Notes under the pieces: generated by a model
The model's database searches: none
Seen by the model: only the letters and a program-made list of their open reading frames with translations
What the model was told of the DNA's origin: nothing
Position numbers and translations under genes: made by a program
NCBI RefSeq assembly: GCF_032854445.1
Contig: NC_088306.1
Coordinates: forward strand, 64,501 to 128,500
Direction of reading: 5' to 3'
DNA: 64,000 nucleotides
From: Liolophura sinensis
Taxonomy: Eukaryota > Mollusca > Polyplacophora > Chitonida > Chitonidae
Shown: piece after piece, positions 11,433 through 25,000 of the stretch
Layout: every line of letters starts with the position of its first letter
Numbering within the stretch: the first letter of the stretch is position 1

Positions 11433-11630
11433 TTATTAGGCCTTGTGACTTTGTAGCCTTTTCTTCTTGGTCGGACAATTAAAGAAATGTTCTCTGCAAA
11501 CACTGATTTTTAAATGTTCATCATGACTAAACCAAACTGCTGGTGGGTAATAAATAACAATAGTATTGTCACCCTAAACAAATGATACAACGGTGTGACC
11601 TACGTTTTCGATCATATTGTTGCGGGACTC

Positions 11631-11848
11631 GGGGCCGATTTCACAAAGCCATTTCTGACTAAAGTCAAAATTTAAAATACGATCATAAAGCTTAATTTTC
11701 GGCTTTAAAAGTTAAGGTTTTGTCCAGCTCATTAGTATTAGCTAAAGACAAAAGTGTCCAAATTTCTTCTTCCAGAACCACAAAGTAAGCGCTATGAAGA
11801 GGTTTAAAACTTTTACATAAGTCACAAATGGCTTTATGGAATTGGTCC
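11631..11848. mobile_element. Small inverted-repeat element (MITE-like)
   Basis: The left end (CCGATTTCACAAAGCCATTT, from 11635) is an imperfect reverse complement of the right end (CACAAATGGCTTTATGGAATTGG, about 11823-11845, given here as key bases). The arms are about 26 bp and the element about 218 bp, with no open frame. Non-autonomous DNA transposons have this form. Confidence 0.55.
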
Positions 11849-12379
11849 TATATCCGTTAAAGTTGAACTCTCCATAGCCACTGCAAGGGTCAAGCTGAAT
11901 TTTGGTATGCTGTTACAGCATTTACTCAGCAAATTAATTTGCAAAGTGAGCAGGAAGATGTTAATATGCCCTGTCTACTGGCCAGAAATATTCGAATTTG
12001 TTGACAAGAGTTGAAATTGTAGAGCCTCAGAATTTTAATCGGCCGATTTACTAAATTTGAAAGCTTTAAAAAGTACACTGAGGAATTTCAAAGTAGTACA
12101 TATAGCTGACCCAATTCAAGTGATGATTGGGCCGTATTGGCCGCATATTTTTCTTCTGCTTTGTTTTGCACGTCTTATCTGGAATAATTGGAAGTTACCT
12201 GCATCTATAAGAAAATACTGAACTGGAACGCCTGGTAAGTTCAGATTGTCAGACACAAGTATTCGACAAATTTCTGCACATGCCACAACAACTGGGCCAG
12301 TTGGGAAATCCCCTTAGGTTGTCAAGTTATGAAAGATTTCTGAACTTGCATCCACAACTTTGTCAGTGAGTAGGCACCA
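11849..12379. other. No gene recognised
   Basis: Single-copy-looking sequence leading into the composite minisatellite. No exon or RNA identified. Confidence 0.45.
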
Positions 12380-13995
12380 TAGCTTGTGGCGTACTGGACA
12401 AATGTCCAGACATGCAGTCAGAGCTTAAGTCAGTACAAAGACAGGGAAACTAACATAACTTGTGGAGTACTGGACAGATTTCCAAGCTTGCAGCCAGAGG
12501 TAAACTCAGTACAGACAGGGGAAACCACCATATCTTGTGGTGTACTGGACTGATTTCCAGACATGCGGCCAGAGGTAAACGCAGTACAGAGGAAACCACC
12601 ATATCTTGTGGTGTACTGGACAGATTTCCAGACATGCAGTCAGACCTCGTGGTGTACTGGACAGATTTCCAGACATGCGGCCACAGGTAAACTCAGTACA
12701 GACAGGGGAAACCCCCATATCTTGTGGTGTACTGGACAGATTTCCAGACATGCAGTCAGAGCTCGTGGTGTACTGGACAGATTTCCAGACATGCGGCCAG
12801 AGGTAAACTCAGTACAGACAGGGGAAACCACCATATCTTATGGTGTACTGGACAGATTTCCAGATATGCAGCCAGAGCTCGTGGTGTATTGGACAGATTT
12901 CCTGACATGCAGCCAGAGGTAAACTCAGTACAGACAGGGGAAACCACCATGTCTTGTGGTGTACTGGACAGATTTCCAGATATGCAGCCAGAGCTTGTGG
13001 TGTACTTGACAGATTTCCAGACATGCGGCCAGAGGTAAACTCAGTACAGACAGGGGAAACCACCATATCTTGTGGTGTACTGGACTGATTTCCAGACATG
13101 CGGCCAGAGGTAAACGCAGTACAGAGGAAACCACCATATCTTGTGGTGTACTGGACAGATTTCCAGACATGCAGTCAGATCTCGTGGTGTACTGGACAGA
13201 TTTCCAGACATGCGGCCACAGGTAAACTCAGTACAGACAGGGGAAATCACCATGTCTTGTGGTGTACTGGACAGATTTCCAGACATGCAGTCAGAGCTCG
13301 TGGTGTACTGGACAGATTTCCAGACATGCAGTCAGAGCTCATGGTGTACTGGACAGATTTCCAGACATGTGGCCAGAGGTAAACTCAGTACAGACAGGGG
13401 AAACCACCATATCTTGTGGTGTACTGGACAGATTTCCAGATATGCAGCCAGAGCTCGTGGTGTATTGGACAGATTTCCTGACATGCGGCCAGAGGTAAAC
13501 TCAGTACAGACAGGGGAAACCACCATATCATGTGGTGTACTGGACAGATTTCCAGACATGCAGTCAGAACTTGTGGTGTACTGGACAGATTTCCTGACAT
13601 GTGGCCAGAGGTGAACTCAGTACAGACAGGGGAAACCACCATATCATGTGGTGTACTGGACAGATTTCCAGACATGCAGTCAGAGCTTGTGGTGTACTGG
13701 ACAGATTTCCAGACATGCAGCCAGAGGTAAACTCAGTACAGACAGGGGAAACCACCATATCATGTGGTGTACTGGACAGATTTCCAGACATGCAGTCAGA
13801 GCTTGTGGTGTACTGGACAGATTTCCAGACATGCGGCCAGAGGTAAACTCAGTACAGACAGGGGAAACCCCCATATCTTGTGGTGTACTGGACAGATTTC
13901 CAGACATGCGACCAGAGGGAAACTCAGTACAGACAGGGGAAACCACCATATCTTGTGGTGTACTGGACAGACTTTCAGACATGCAGCCAGAGCTG
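12380..13995. repeat. Composite minisatellite with two alternating modules
   Basis: One module carries GTGGTGTACTGGACAGATTT followed by CCAGACATGC. The other carries GGTAAACTCAGTACAGACAG followed by GGGAAACC. They alternate in variable order with a period near 116 bp when both are present, which indicates higher-order duplication. Many short open frames arise on both strands; none resembles a protein family. Confidence 0.9.
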
Positions 13996-14499
13996 TACCT
14001 TCGCAGTTCATCAAGTACGTACGTAAGGCGTTGTCAAACGATAAACCAGTCACAAATTTTACCTACAGTAAATCACCTACAGGATTTACAGCAAAAAATG
14101 TGAAAAATCAAGTGAAAAAAAAAAGTGAAATCAGCTATATTATTTTTTTTCATGAGGTTTCAAAAAATTGTGAGGATTGTGAAAGAAAAACAAAACAATT
14201 TGTTTTGATTAATTAGATAACATTTGCTTTGTGGGTCCTTTTATGCCTGTAGGTCAGAACAAACATTCCTAAAACAGCTTTGCGTGAAGTCTGTGTGACT
14301 AATGCCACTCTGTGGAAGTAATATACATAAGCAGATGTACAAGACAATTTCCTCCATACATGTACTTTGTGTAACACAAAATTGTGTAGGCCACTGAAAG
14401 TTTCAGGCACCACCTTAACATAGATTTTACTACAGCACAGGCGTAAACTACTGCTCTCTGATCATGATACATGATTCACTGGCCAAAATTGTTGTATTT

Positions 14500-15180
14500 A
14501 CACAGCTATAACATCTAATGTTTATTTGATTACATGTGTTGGTATATGTATGTTATCTGTGTTGTGACTGGTTGAATGTGAGCCAATAAGACTGCATATT
14601 TGAATCTGTGTTGTGATTGGTTGAATGAGAGAGCCAATGAGACTGCATATTTGAATGTTATCCGTTGTGAATAGATGAACGTAAGAGCCAATGAAACTAC
14701 ATATTTGAATGTATTTATGTATTTATTTGATTGGTGTTTTACGCCATACTCAAGAATATCTCACTTATTCGACGGCGGCCAGCATTATGGTGGGTGGAAA
14801 CCGGGCACAGCCCAGGGGAAATCCATGGCCATCCGCAGGTTGCTGGCAGACCTTCCCACATACGGCTGGAGAGGAAGCCAGCATGAGCTGGACTTGAACT
14901 CACAGCGACCGCATTGTGAGAGACTTCTGGGTCATTACGCTGCACTAACGCGCTAACCAACTGAGCCACGGAGGCCACTCATATTTGAATTTGATCTGTG
15001 TTGTGAATAGATGAATGACAGAGCCAATGAGACTACACATTTGGATGTTATATGTGGTGTGACTGGATGAATGAAAGACACGAATGATAGCCATTGAGAT
15101 TGCATGTTTGATGTCATCAGAGGTGTAAGAGAACGAATGAGAGAGCCAGTCAGATTGCATTTTGTTGTCATTACATGAAG
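14500..15180. repeat. Diverged tandem repeat split by a SINE
   Basis: Copies of roughly 60 bp containing GAGCCAATGAGACTGCATAT followed by TTGAATGTTAT and TGAATGA. Copies occur on both sides of the SINE at 14711-14979, so the array existed before the insertion. Confidence 0.75.
14711..14979 (-). mobile_element. SINE family 2, near full length, inserted in a tandem repeat
   Basis: The reverse strand reads GGCCTCCGTGGCTCAGTTGG with a tRNA-like A-box and a B-box region GAGTTCAAGTCC. Its tail is GAGTATGGCGTAAAACACC followed by AAATAAATACATAAATA. An 11-bp target duplication CATATTTGAAT lies at 14700-14710 and 14980-14990. Confidence 0.9.
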
Positions 15181-15883
15181 TAATCTACAGATTATTTCAT
15201 ATTTTGGTATGTTATCTGTGGTGTGTTTGGATAATTTAGCCAGGCAAGGAAATTGCTGCTGTGAAATCTCTCTTCTGAATGTAACAAATGGGGCAACAAG
15301 TGATGTACATATATATTTCTGTATGGTCATTGGATAAACTAGCCCCCAGAGCAACCGCACACAGATGATTTTGTGTCAGCCACTTATACAGCCAAACTGG
15401 TTTGAAGTAAATGTGATGATTTCAATAAATAAAATGTCACAATATTTGGCGATTGACAAAAATTTAAAGAATGGAAGTACATAATAATAAACAGACTGGC
15501 TGTATATTCCCAAATGAAAGTTCAATATCTGCACATTCCTCAATGTCAAATGTCTCTTCTACCTGACGTCCTGATAAACGCTTTCCTGAAAATGAAAGTG
15601 AAAGCGGCGTCACTTGATTCTGACAAAACAGAGCCAAACAAAATGTATTTAAAAAATTTATAAATAAAACAGAACACTGACAATACAAAAATTAAAAATT
15701 AACTGAGTTTTGCAAAGGCTTTATCATAACTCAATAATTTGAACAAAAACATGTAAATGAAATTGATTCCTCTCACATACTCTGATACAAAACTTTGGCT
15801 TATGTCTTTCATAAGACATCTTTCAAAACAAATGTTGGTTGCTTATGAAAAATGTATGCACACAAGTGTTGATATCTCAGACC

Positions 15884-16045
15884 TCAGACATTGATGGGTT
15901 GAAGAGGCAGGCTCAGCTTCTCTGGGTTGATGGTAACTGATTTGGTACAGTTATAGGTCTTGTAAATGCCGACCAGCCGGTCTGCCAGCTCAAACATGTT
16001 GTTCCTCAGAGAGATGATGATAAACTGGGCATTCCGTGTTCGCTC
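15884..16045 (-). CDS. SMC4: SMC4 exon 26 (C-terminus and stop)
   Basis: Encodes ERTRNAQFIIISLRNNMFEL, ADRLVGIYKTYNCTKSVTIN and PEKLSLPLQPINV, then TGA at 15884-15886. The sequence RNAQFIIISLRNNMFE is the conserved H-loop region of SMC heads. No clear AATAAA was found within about 300 bp downstream. Confidence 0.98.
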   Translation of the reverse strand, partial: ERTRNAQFIIISLRNNMFELADRLVGIYKTYNCTKSVTINPEKLSLPLQPINV

Positions 16046-19000
16046 CTGTCAACACAGGCATGTGCAAGTCAGTTAAGCAAATCAGAAAAAAATGGAAAAT
16101 GCACAAGCTGGCTTCAAACTTGACCTGAGCGACCATAAAATTAATCTGCACATAAACCTGAATCAAAAACAGGACAACGCTTGAAGCAGTTCCTCCACAC
16201 AAACCAACGACCAATGAGAATCCGTTCCTCCACACAAACCAACGACCAATGAGAATCCGTTCCTCCACACAAACCAACGACCAATCAGAATCCGTTCCTC
16301 CATACAAACCAACGACCAATGAGAATCCGTTCCTCCATACAAACCAACGACCAATGAGAATCCGTTCCTCCACACAAACCAACGACCAATGAGAATCCGT
16401 TCCTCCATACAAACCAACGACCAATGAGAATCCGTTCCTCCATACAAACCAACGACCAATAAGAATCCATTCCTCCACACAAACCAACGACCAATGAGAA
16501 TCCGTTCCTCCATACAAACCAACGACCAATGAGAATCCGTTCCTCCACACAAACCAACGACCAATAAGAATCCGTTCCTCCACACAAACCAACGACCAAT
16601 GAGAATCCGTTCCTCCACACAAACCAACGACCAATGAGAATCCGTTCCTCCACACAAACCAACGACCAATGAGAATCCGTTCCTCCACACAAACCAACGA
16701 CCAATAAGAATCCGTTCCTCCACACAAACCAGCGACCATTAAGAATCCATCATGTATGCTAGACTTATGCACGGATAGGTTTGTTTTTTAAGTTAGATTA
16801 TGGTTCCAAAAAATGAATCTGTAAATGTGGGACAGTACATATTTGTCCCTCCCTCTTACAATCCACATCACCACACACTGTAAACCCACACATTTGTCCC
16901 TCCCTCTTACAATCCACATCAACACACACTGTAAACCCACACATTTGTAAGTCCCTCTTCACAACACTTCACCACACTCTGTAAACCCACACATTTGTCA
17001 CTCCCTCTCACAACACTTCACCACACTGTAAACCCACACATTTGTCAGTCCCTCTCACAACACTTCACCACACACTGTAAACCCACACATTTGTCACTCC
17101 CTCTCACAACACTTCACCACACTGTAAACCCACACATTTGTCAGTCCCTCTCACAACACTTCACCACACACTGTAAACCCACACATTTGTCACTCCCTCT
17201 CACAACACTTCACCACACTGTAAACCCACACATTTGTCAGTCCCTCTCACAACACTTCACCACACTGTAAACCCACACATTTGTCAGTCCCTCTCACAAC
17301 ACTTCACCACACACTGTAAACCCACACATTTGTCACTCCCTCTCACAACACTTCACCACACACTGTAAACCCACACATTTGTCACTCCCTCTCACAACAC
17401 TTCACCACACTGTAAACCCACACATTTGTCAGTCCCTCTCACAATACTTCAACACACACTGTAAACCCACACATTTGTCAGTCCCTCTCACAACACTTCA
17501 CCACACACTGTAAACCCACACATTTGTCAGTCCCTCTCACAACACTTCACCATACACTGTAAACCCAAACATTTGTCCGTCCCTCTCACAACACTTCAGC
17601 ACGCTCTGTAAACCCACACATTTGTCAGTCCCTCTCACAATACTTCAGCACAGTCTGTAAACCCACACATTTGTCCGTCCCTCTCACAACACTTCAGCAC
17701 ACTCTGTAAACCCACACATTTGTCAGTCCCTCTCACAATACTTCAGCACACATTTGTCACTCCCCTAACCACACTTCAGCAATCTCTGTACAAAGCCCAC
17801 ACATTTGTCCCTCCCTCTCACAACACTTCAGCACACTCTGTAAACCCACACATTTGTCCCTCCCTCTCACAACACTTCAGCACACTCTGTAAACCCACAC
17901 ATTTGTCAGTCCCTCTCACAACACTTCACCACACATTTGTCACTCCCTCTAACCACACTTCACCAAACTCTGTATAAAGCCCATACATTTGTCCCTCCCT
18001 CTCACAACACTTCACACACTCTGTAAACCCACACATTTGTCCCTCCCTCTCACAACACTTCACCACACATTCGTCACTCCCTCTAACCACACTTCACCAA
18101 ACTCTGTGTAAAGCCCATACATTTGTCCCTCCCTCTCACAACACTTCACCACACTCTGTAAAGCTACACATTTGTCCCTCCCTCTCACCATACTCTGTAT
18201 AAAGCCCACACAGGAAGACAGACTCACTTTGATGTAATTGCCTACGATGGAAACATTTCTAAAGTCCAGAGCTGCATCAATCTCATCCATGACATAGAGC
18301 GGGGTGGGTTTGTAATGGTGCAGCGCAAACACCAGAGCCAGAGAGCTCAGTGTTTTCTCCCCTCCAGAAAGATTGGAAATGTTCTTCCAAGACTTGTTCG
18401 GGGGCCGGACACTGTAGGCAAACGTCACCCAAAAGTTTAGAACATTTAGTGCTGTACAAATTTGACAATAATTCGTTATAAAGAATGGGTGAAAACAACT
18501 AAAGGGATTTTGTCTATGTATTAAAAAAAACGACAAATAAAAACCCCACACATTTAGCTTGCTGGTTGAGAGAAACAATGTTTTTGGGTGGAAACACAAA
18601 AGTCCTTTTTGTATCACACGTTAATATACTAGTGATATGCATCATCCTTTCTTTATGGACCAAAAGTTTAAATACAGGAACTGTTTATTATGGACCAAAA
18701 GTTTAAATACAGGAATAGTTTATTATGGACCAAAAGTTTAAATACAGGAACTGTTTATTATGGACCAAAAGTTTAAATACAGGAATTGTTTATTATGGAC
18801 CAAAAGTTTAAATACAGGAATAGTTTATTATGGACCAAAAGTTTAAATACAGGAACTGTTTATTATGGACCAAAAGTTTAAATACAAGAACTGTTTATTA
18901 TGGATCAAAAGTTTATTATGGACCAAAAGTTTAAATACAGGAACTGTTTATTATGGACCAAAAGTTTAAATACAGGAATTGTTTATTATGGACCAAAAGT

Positions 19001-22000
19001 TTAAATACAGAAATTATTTATTATGGACCAAAAGTTTAAATACAGGAATTGTTTATTATGGACCAAAAGTTTAAATACAGAAATTGTTTATTATGGACCA
19101 AAAGTTTAAATACAGGAATTGTTTATTATGGACCAAAAGTTTAAATACAGGAATAGTTTATTATGGACCAAAAGTTTAAATACAGGAAAAGTTTATTATG
19201 GACCAAAAGTTTAAATACAGGAAGTGTTTATTATGGACCAAAAGTTTAAATACAGAAATTGTTTATTATGGACCAAAAGTTTAAATACAGGAATAGTTTA
19301 TTATGAACCAAAAGTTTAAATACAGGAATAGTTCATTATGGACTAAAAGTTTAAATACAGAAATTGTTTATTATGGACCAAAAGTTTAAACACAGAAATT
19401 GTTTATTATGAACCAAAAGTTTAAATACAGAAATTGTTTATTATGAACCAAAAGTTTAAATACAGGAACAGTTTAGTATGGACCAAAAGTTTAAATACAG
19501 GAACTGCTTATTATGGACCAAAAGTTTAAGTACAGGAATTGTTTATTATGAACCAAAAGTTTAAATACAGGAATAGTTTAGTATGGACCAAAAGTTTAAC
19601 TACAGGAACTGTTTATTATGGACCAAAAGTTTAAGTACAGGAATAGTTTATTATGGACCAAAAGTTTAAATGCAGGAATAGTTATAACTAGTCTTTTTCC
19701 TTCCATTTAAGCTGATGGTAAAAGCTTGTTTGGCTTGCAATCCATCACAACAATGGCCACTGATAAAAATAATTCCCACAGAATGTCAAAATGAAGCAGG
19801 ATTTGGCAGAAAGTTTGGAATGAAAATGTCATAAGTATGGTATTTCATGGGATAATTGTTATATGGACAATAATTGCCTGGTGAAATTTGTGGGACATCA
19901 AAGAAAGCCTTTCAAATACAGAGCTCACGACTAAGTACAAACTACCAGCGTGTTACCTGAATACGATGCCCTCAGAAAACGGGTCGAGGGAGTCAACCAG
20001 CTCAAGCTCGGCGTCGCCCCCGAGCGTGATCATGCGGTACATTTCTTTAAGCTTGTTAGTGATCAGGCTGAAGCCAGCCATAAACTCATCCAGTCTCTGT
20101 TTGCGCAGCTCCTCGTGGTACTGTCGCTGTTGGTTACGGAACTCTGTGATATGCTCCAGCTCAGCCACCCTCTGCAGATACACCTCCTCCTATAACAACA
20201 GCAGAAGCCCGGATTACACTTCATCCAATAGAAATTTATCTGACGGTTGTTTAGCACCATACTCAAGTATGCTTCCCATTATACTATGTCAGTCAGGTTG
20301 ATCAGAGGAGCAGTGCCTTGGTTCAGCCGCGTTCCTTGTGCAAGGGCAGTGCCTGGGTTCAGCCACATTTCTTGTGCAAGGGCAGTGCCTGGGTTCAGCC
20401 ACATTTCTTGTGCAAGGGCAGTGCCTGGGTTCAGCCACATTCCTTGTGCAAGGGCAGTGCCTGGGTTCAGCCACATGAGCAAGGGCAGTGCCTGGGTTCA
20501 GCCACATGAGCAAGGGCAGTGCCTGGGTTCAGCCACATGAGCAAGGGCAGTGCCTGGGTTCAGCCACATTCTTTGTGGTTATTTATTGATGAGGTCTTCA
20601 TCACTGAGTGCACAAGACAATAACCACTCATTGCCACCCAGATCCTGAGAACAATGAAAGATAGAGGGCATGAAACTGCCCAGCTCGACACTGAGATTCA
20701 ACCCAAGACTACAGGTGTCCTAGCAAGTCAGCCACCAAGTCACCAAGTGGAAACCTCGTCAGAATACAATGTCATCTGTGTGGTGTTGTTGTCTTTAGCC
20801 CTTTGTAACACTTTCGCTGTCAGACTACAGAGAGACACACAAGTTTATACTACACTACATTTGACAAGATTATGCATGTACTAGCAGACAGGTGTAGATG
20901 TCATTTAGAAAGTAGATTAAGTAACAGTATTATCATTATTAGGGATTACACATTACACCCTAATAACGATAATACTGTCGCTTAATCCACTTTCTAAATG
21001 ACATCTATACCTGTCTGATATATTCACCTAAAGGAGCGGTGTCATTTGTAATCATCAGAGGGGTTCTGATCATGTTTTTGTGGAAGACCTGTTGGTCATG
21101 TGGTCTAGACGGTTGACATGTATTGCTGGCGATTTGGTGCCTGTCTCTGAGGTCGCTGGTTCGAATCCCGCAGTGGTCTCAGCCAATTTTCAGCACTAGA
21201 ATCTGTGCTATAGTCAGAAAGTGTATGCTGTTACTTAATCCACTTTCTAAATGACATCTATACCTGTATGATATATTGACCTAAGGCAGCGGTGTCATTT
21301 GTGATCATCAGATGGGCAATGCATGTTTGCTGTTAAGTCCACCAGTCAGCTCCATGAACCCCCTATTTTTGTGGGAGACCTGTTGGTGGAGAGGTCTAGA
21401 TGGTTGACATGTATTGCTGGCGATTTGGTGCCTGACTCTGAGGTCGCTGGTTCGAATCCTGCAGTGGTCTCAGCCAATTTTCAGCACTAGAATCTGTGCT
21501 ATATTCAGAAAGTGTAATCCGGGATAACCAGTGAGTGAGTGCTTGGGGTTTAACGTCGTACTCAACAATTTTTCAGTCATATGACGATGAAGGCAAGTAA
21601 GCTGCCCCGACCGAGCCACTATACTGATACAGGTCAACCAGTCGTTGCACTATCCCCTTCATGCTGAACGCCAAGCGAGGAAGTTACAACTTCCTCTTTT
21701 AAAGTCTTAGGTGTGATTCGATCAAGGATTAATCCTGGATCTACCGGTCCTGCGGGATAACGATAATACTGTTAAGATTATCCTAGACTACATTTGACAA
21801 GATTATAGTAGAATACATTTGAACTCCTGAATGGTGGCCTTGCCAGATTTCATATACACCTTGACCGTATTGTAAAGTTCCGACTGCTTCATAAAACAAG
21901 CCCACTGACATACTAATCCTACCCACCTTCTTTTTGAACTCTTCAATGGCGGCCATGTTGGGTTTCATGTCTGCCAGCTGTTCCTCTGCCACCATGACCT

Positions 22001-25000
22001 TGTAGTCCACGTCTTTCTGATTTACTGCCTCCAGATCGTCCTCACTAAGGGTAGGTAACTCTTCACAGTCATCCTTCTCTATTTTGTGCAGGGTCAGTTT
22101 TCCTAGCTGAAACAATGACAAGAAAACATTTGGTCTCATGCTGCAACGTGTGTGGCAAGGATATTACTGCCAGCAGTGCTGTCCTAATAACCAGGAACAG
22201 TAAATTTGCTGCAGGCACAGGAGCTCCTGATCAGGAACAAGACGAACAACATTTCCACCAATCAGGACAACAACAATGCCGTCCTTCCATGCAACTGCAC
22301 ATCCCTGTAGCAAATAAGACAACACAGCTTTTCAAACCAACAGCACATTTTATTGACTTCTTTCAGAGAATTTGTCATGCCGGATGAGGTGGGACAAGTG
22401 AGTGCTGAATGTACAGGCACTACCACGGAGGACACGTCTTTTCTCCGCATTTATTTGTGTCTGTCTGTCAACTTGACACACAAAAAAGTTATGCATGCAT
22501 TTGGATGAAATTTAATATTCCTAATATTCAGGACCAATTCACTAAATATTTGTGGTGAACCAGAACTCAATTTTTGAAATTTATTTTTATAAATGACAGA
22601 AATGTAGATTGTTGTCAGTAGTGGGGAGGCAAGAGTCCCCAGGATCAAGTCTCAGACTGTCAAACTTAGTCTTAACTTCAAAATAGTTTTCTAAAAGCTA
22701 AAATTGTGATTACCTCTGAAACAAGCACATGCTTCCATCATTTTTTTATCAGAAGAGATTTAGTTACCTCTTTTTTCCAGTGTTTAATATTTGCCTGACT
22801 CTCCTTCACTTTGGCTTCCCTCTTCTCAAGTTCATGTTTAACATTGACATTGTCTTTCTGCAGAGCTGTCTCCTCTTCTTCCACCTTGGTTATCTCCCCT
22901 TTTATTTCTTCTAGCGTTTTCTCAATCACTTTGATCTGTTCCTGAAAGTAGAGCAAAGTTTGTTAAATGTGTTCAGCTCAACATACCTACCCTTCTTAAG
23001 GTATGCAAATACTATGCATGCCTGCAGTCTGATCCCATTATGTGAAACATGGCATTACTGATGCTATGACACCGCTATTGGGCTCTATGAATGTGACATT
23101 ACTGATGCCATGACACTGCTATTGGCCAATATGAATGTGACATTACTGATGCTACATATATGACACCGCTATTGGGCTCTATGAATGTGACATTACTGAT
23201 GCCATGACACTGCTATTGGCCAATACGAATGTGACATTACTGATGCTATGACACTGCTATTGGGCTATATGAATGTGACATTACTGATGCTACATGTATG
23301 ACACTGCTATTGGGCAATATGAATGTGACATTACTGATGCTATGACACTATTGTTGGGCTATATGAATGTGACATTACTGATGCTACATGTATGACACTG
23401 CTATTGGGCAATATGAATGTGACATTACTGATGCTATGACACTATTGTTGGGCTATATGAATGTGACATTACTGATGCTACATATATGACACTGCTATTG
23501 GCCAATATGAATGTGACATTACTGATGCTATGACACTGCTATTGGGCAATATGAATGTGACATTACTGATGCTATGACACTATTGTTGGGCTATATGAAT
23601 GTGACATTACTGATGCTACATGTATGACACTGCTACTGGGCTATATGAATGTGACATTACTGATGCTATGACACTATTGTTGGGCTATATGAATGTGACA
23701 TTACTGATGCTACATATATGACACTGCTATTGGCCAATATGAATGTGACATTACTGATGCTATGACACTATTGTTGGGCTATATGAATGTGACATTACTG
23801 ATGCTATGACACTGCTATTGGCCAATATGAATGTGACATTACTGATGCTACATATATGACACTGCTATTGGGCAATATGAATGTGACATTACTGATGCTA
23901 TGACACTATTGTTGGGCTATATGAATGTGACATTACTGATGCTGCATGTATGACACTGCTACTGGGCTATATGAATGTGACATTACTGATGCTACATGTA
24001 TGACACTGCTATTGGCCAATATGAATGTGACATTACTGATGCTATGACACTGCTACTGGGCTATATGAATGTGACATTACTGATGCCATGACACTGCTAT
24101 TGGCCAATATGAATGTGACATTACTGATGCTACATGTATGACACTGCTATTGGGCTATATGAATATGACATTACTGATGCTGCATGTATGACACTGCTAT
24201 TGGGCTATATGAATGTGACATCACTGATGCTACATGTATGACACTGCTATTGGGCTATATGAATGTGACATTACTGATGCTATGACACTATTGTTGGGCT
24301 ATATGAATGTGACATTACTGATGCTACATGTATGACACTGCTACTGGGCTATATGAATGTGACATTACTGATGCTATGACACTGCTATTGGGCTATATGA
24401 ATGTGACATTACTGATGCTATGACACTGCTATTGGCCAATATGAATGTGACATTACTGATGCTACGACACTGCTACTGGGCTATATGAATGTGACATTAC
24501 TGATGCTACATGTATGACACTGCTATTGGGCTATATGAATATGACATTACTGATGCTGCATGTATGACACTGCTATTGGGCTATATGAATGTGACATTAC
24601 TGATGCTATGACACTATTGTTGGGCTATATGAATGTGACATTACTGATGCTACATGTATGACACTGCTACTGGGCTATATGAATGTGACATTACTGATGC
24701 CATGACACTGCTATTGGGCTATATGAATGTGACATCACTGATGCTACATGTATGACACTGCTATTGGGCTATATGAATGTGACATTACTGATGCTACATG
24801 TATGACACTGCTATTAGGCTACATGAATGTGACATTACTGATGCTGCATGTATGACACTGCTACTGGGCTATATGAATGTGACATTACTGATGCTACATG
24901 TATGACACTGCTATTAGGCTACATGAATGTGACATCACTGATGCTACATGTATGACACTGCTATTGGGCTATATGAATGTGACATTACTGATACTACATG

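Noticed and set aside
11180..11503. Collagen-like or structural repeat protein (LPDTTG, SGSPVV)
   Set aside because: An 18-bp repeat read in frame, open in most frames on both strands, with no flanking exons.
12380..13995. Possible CRISPR-like array of alternating repeat and spacer
   Set aside because: Both modules are repetitive, no unique spacers exist, and the window is clearly a eukaryotic nuclear genome.
15990..16772. 260-codon minus-strand frame with WRNGFSLVVGL repeats
   Set aside because: All three frames of the 35-bp array are open and encode permutations of the same repeat; a repeat artefact in SMC4 intron 25.
21095..21180. tRNA gene on the basis of GGTCTAGACGG and GGTTCGAATCC
   Set aside because: The block is embedded in a longer repeated element with no cloverleaf that I could close at the acceptor stem; best read as a tRNA-derived element head.
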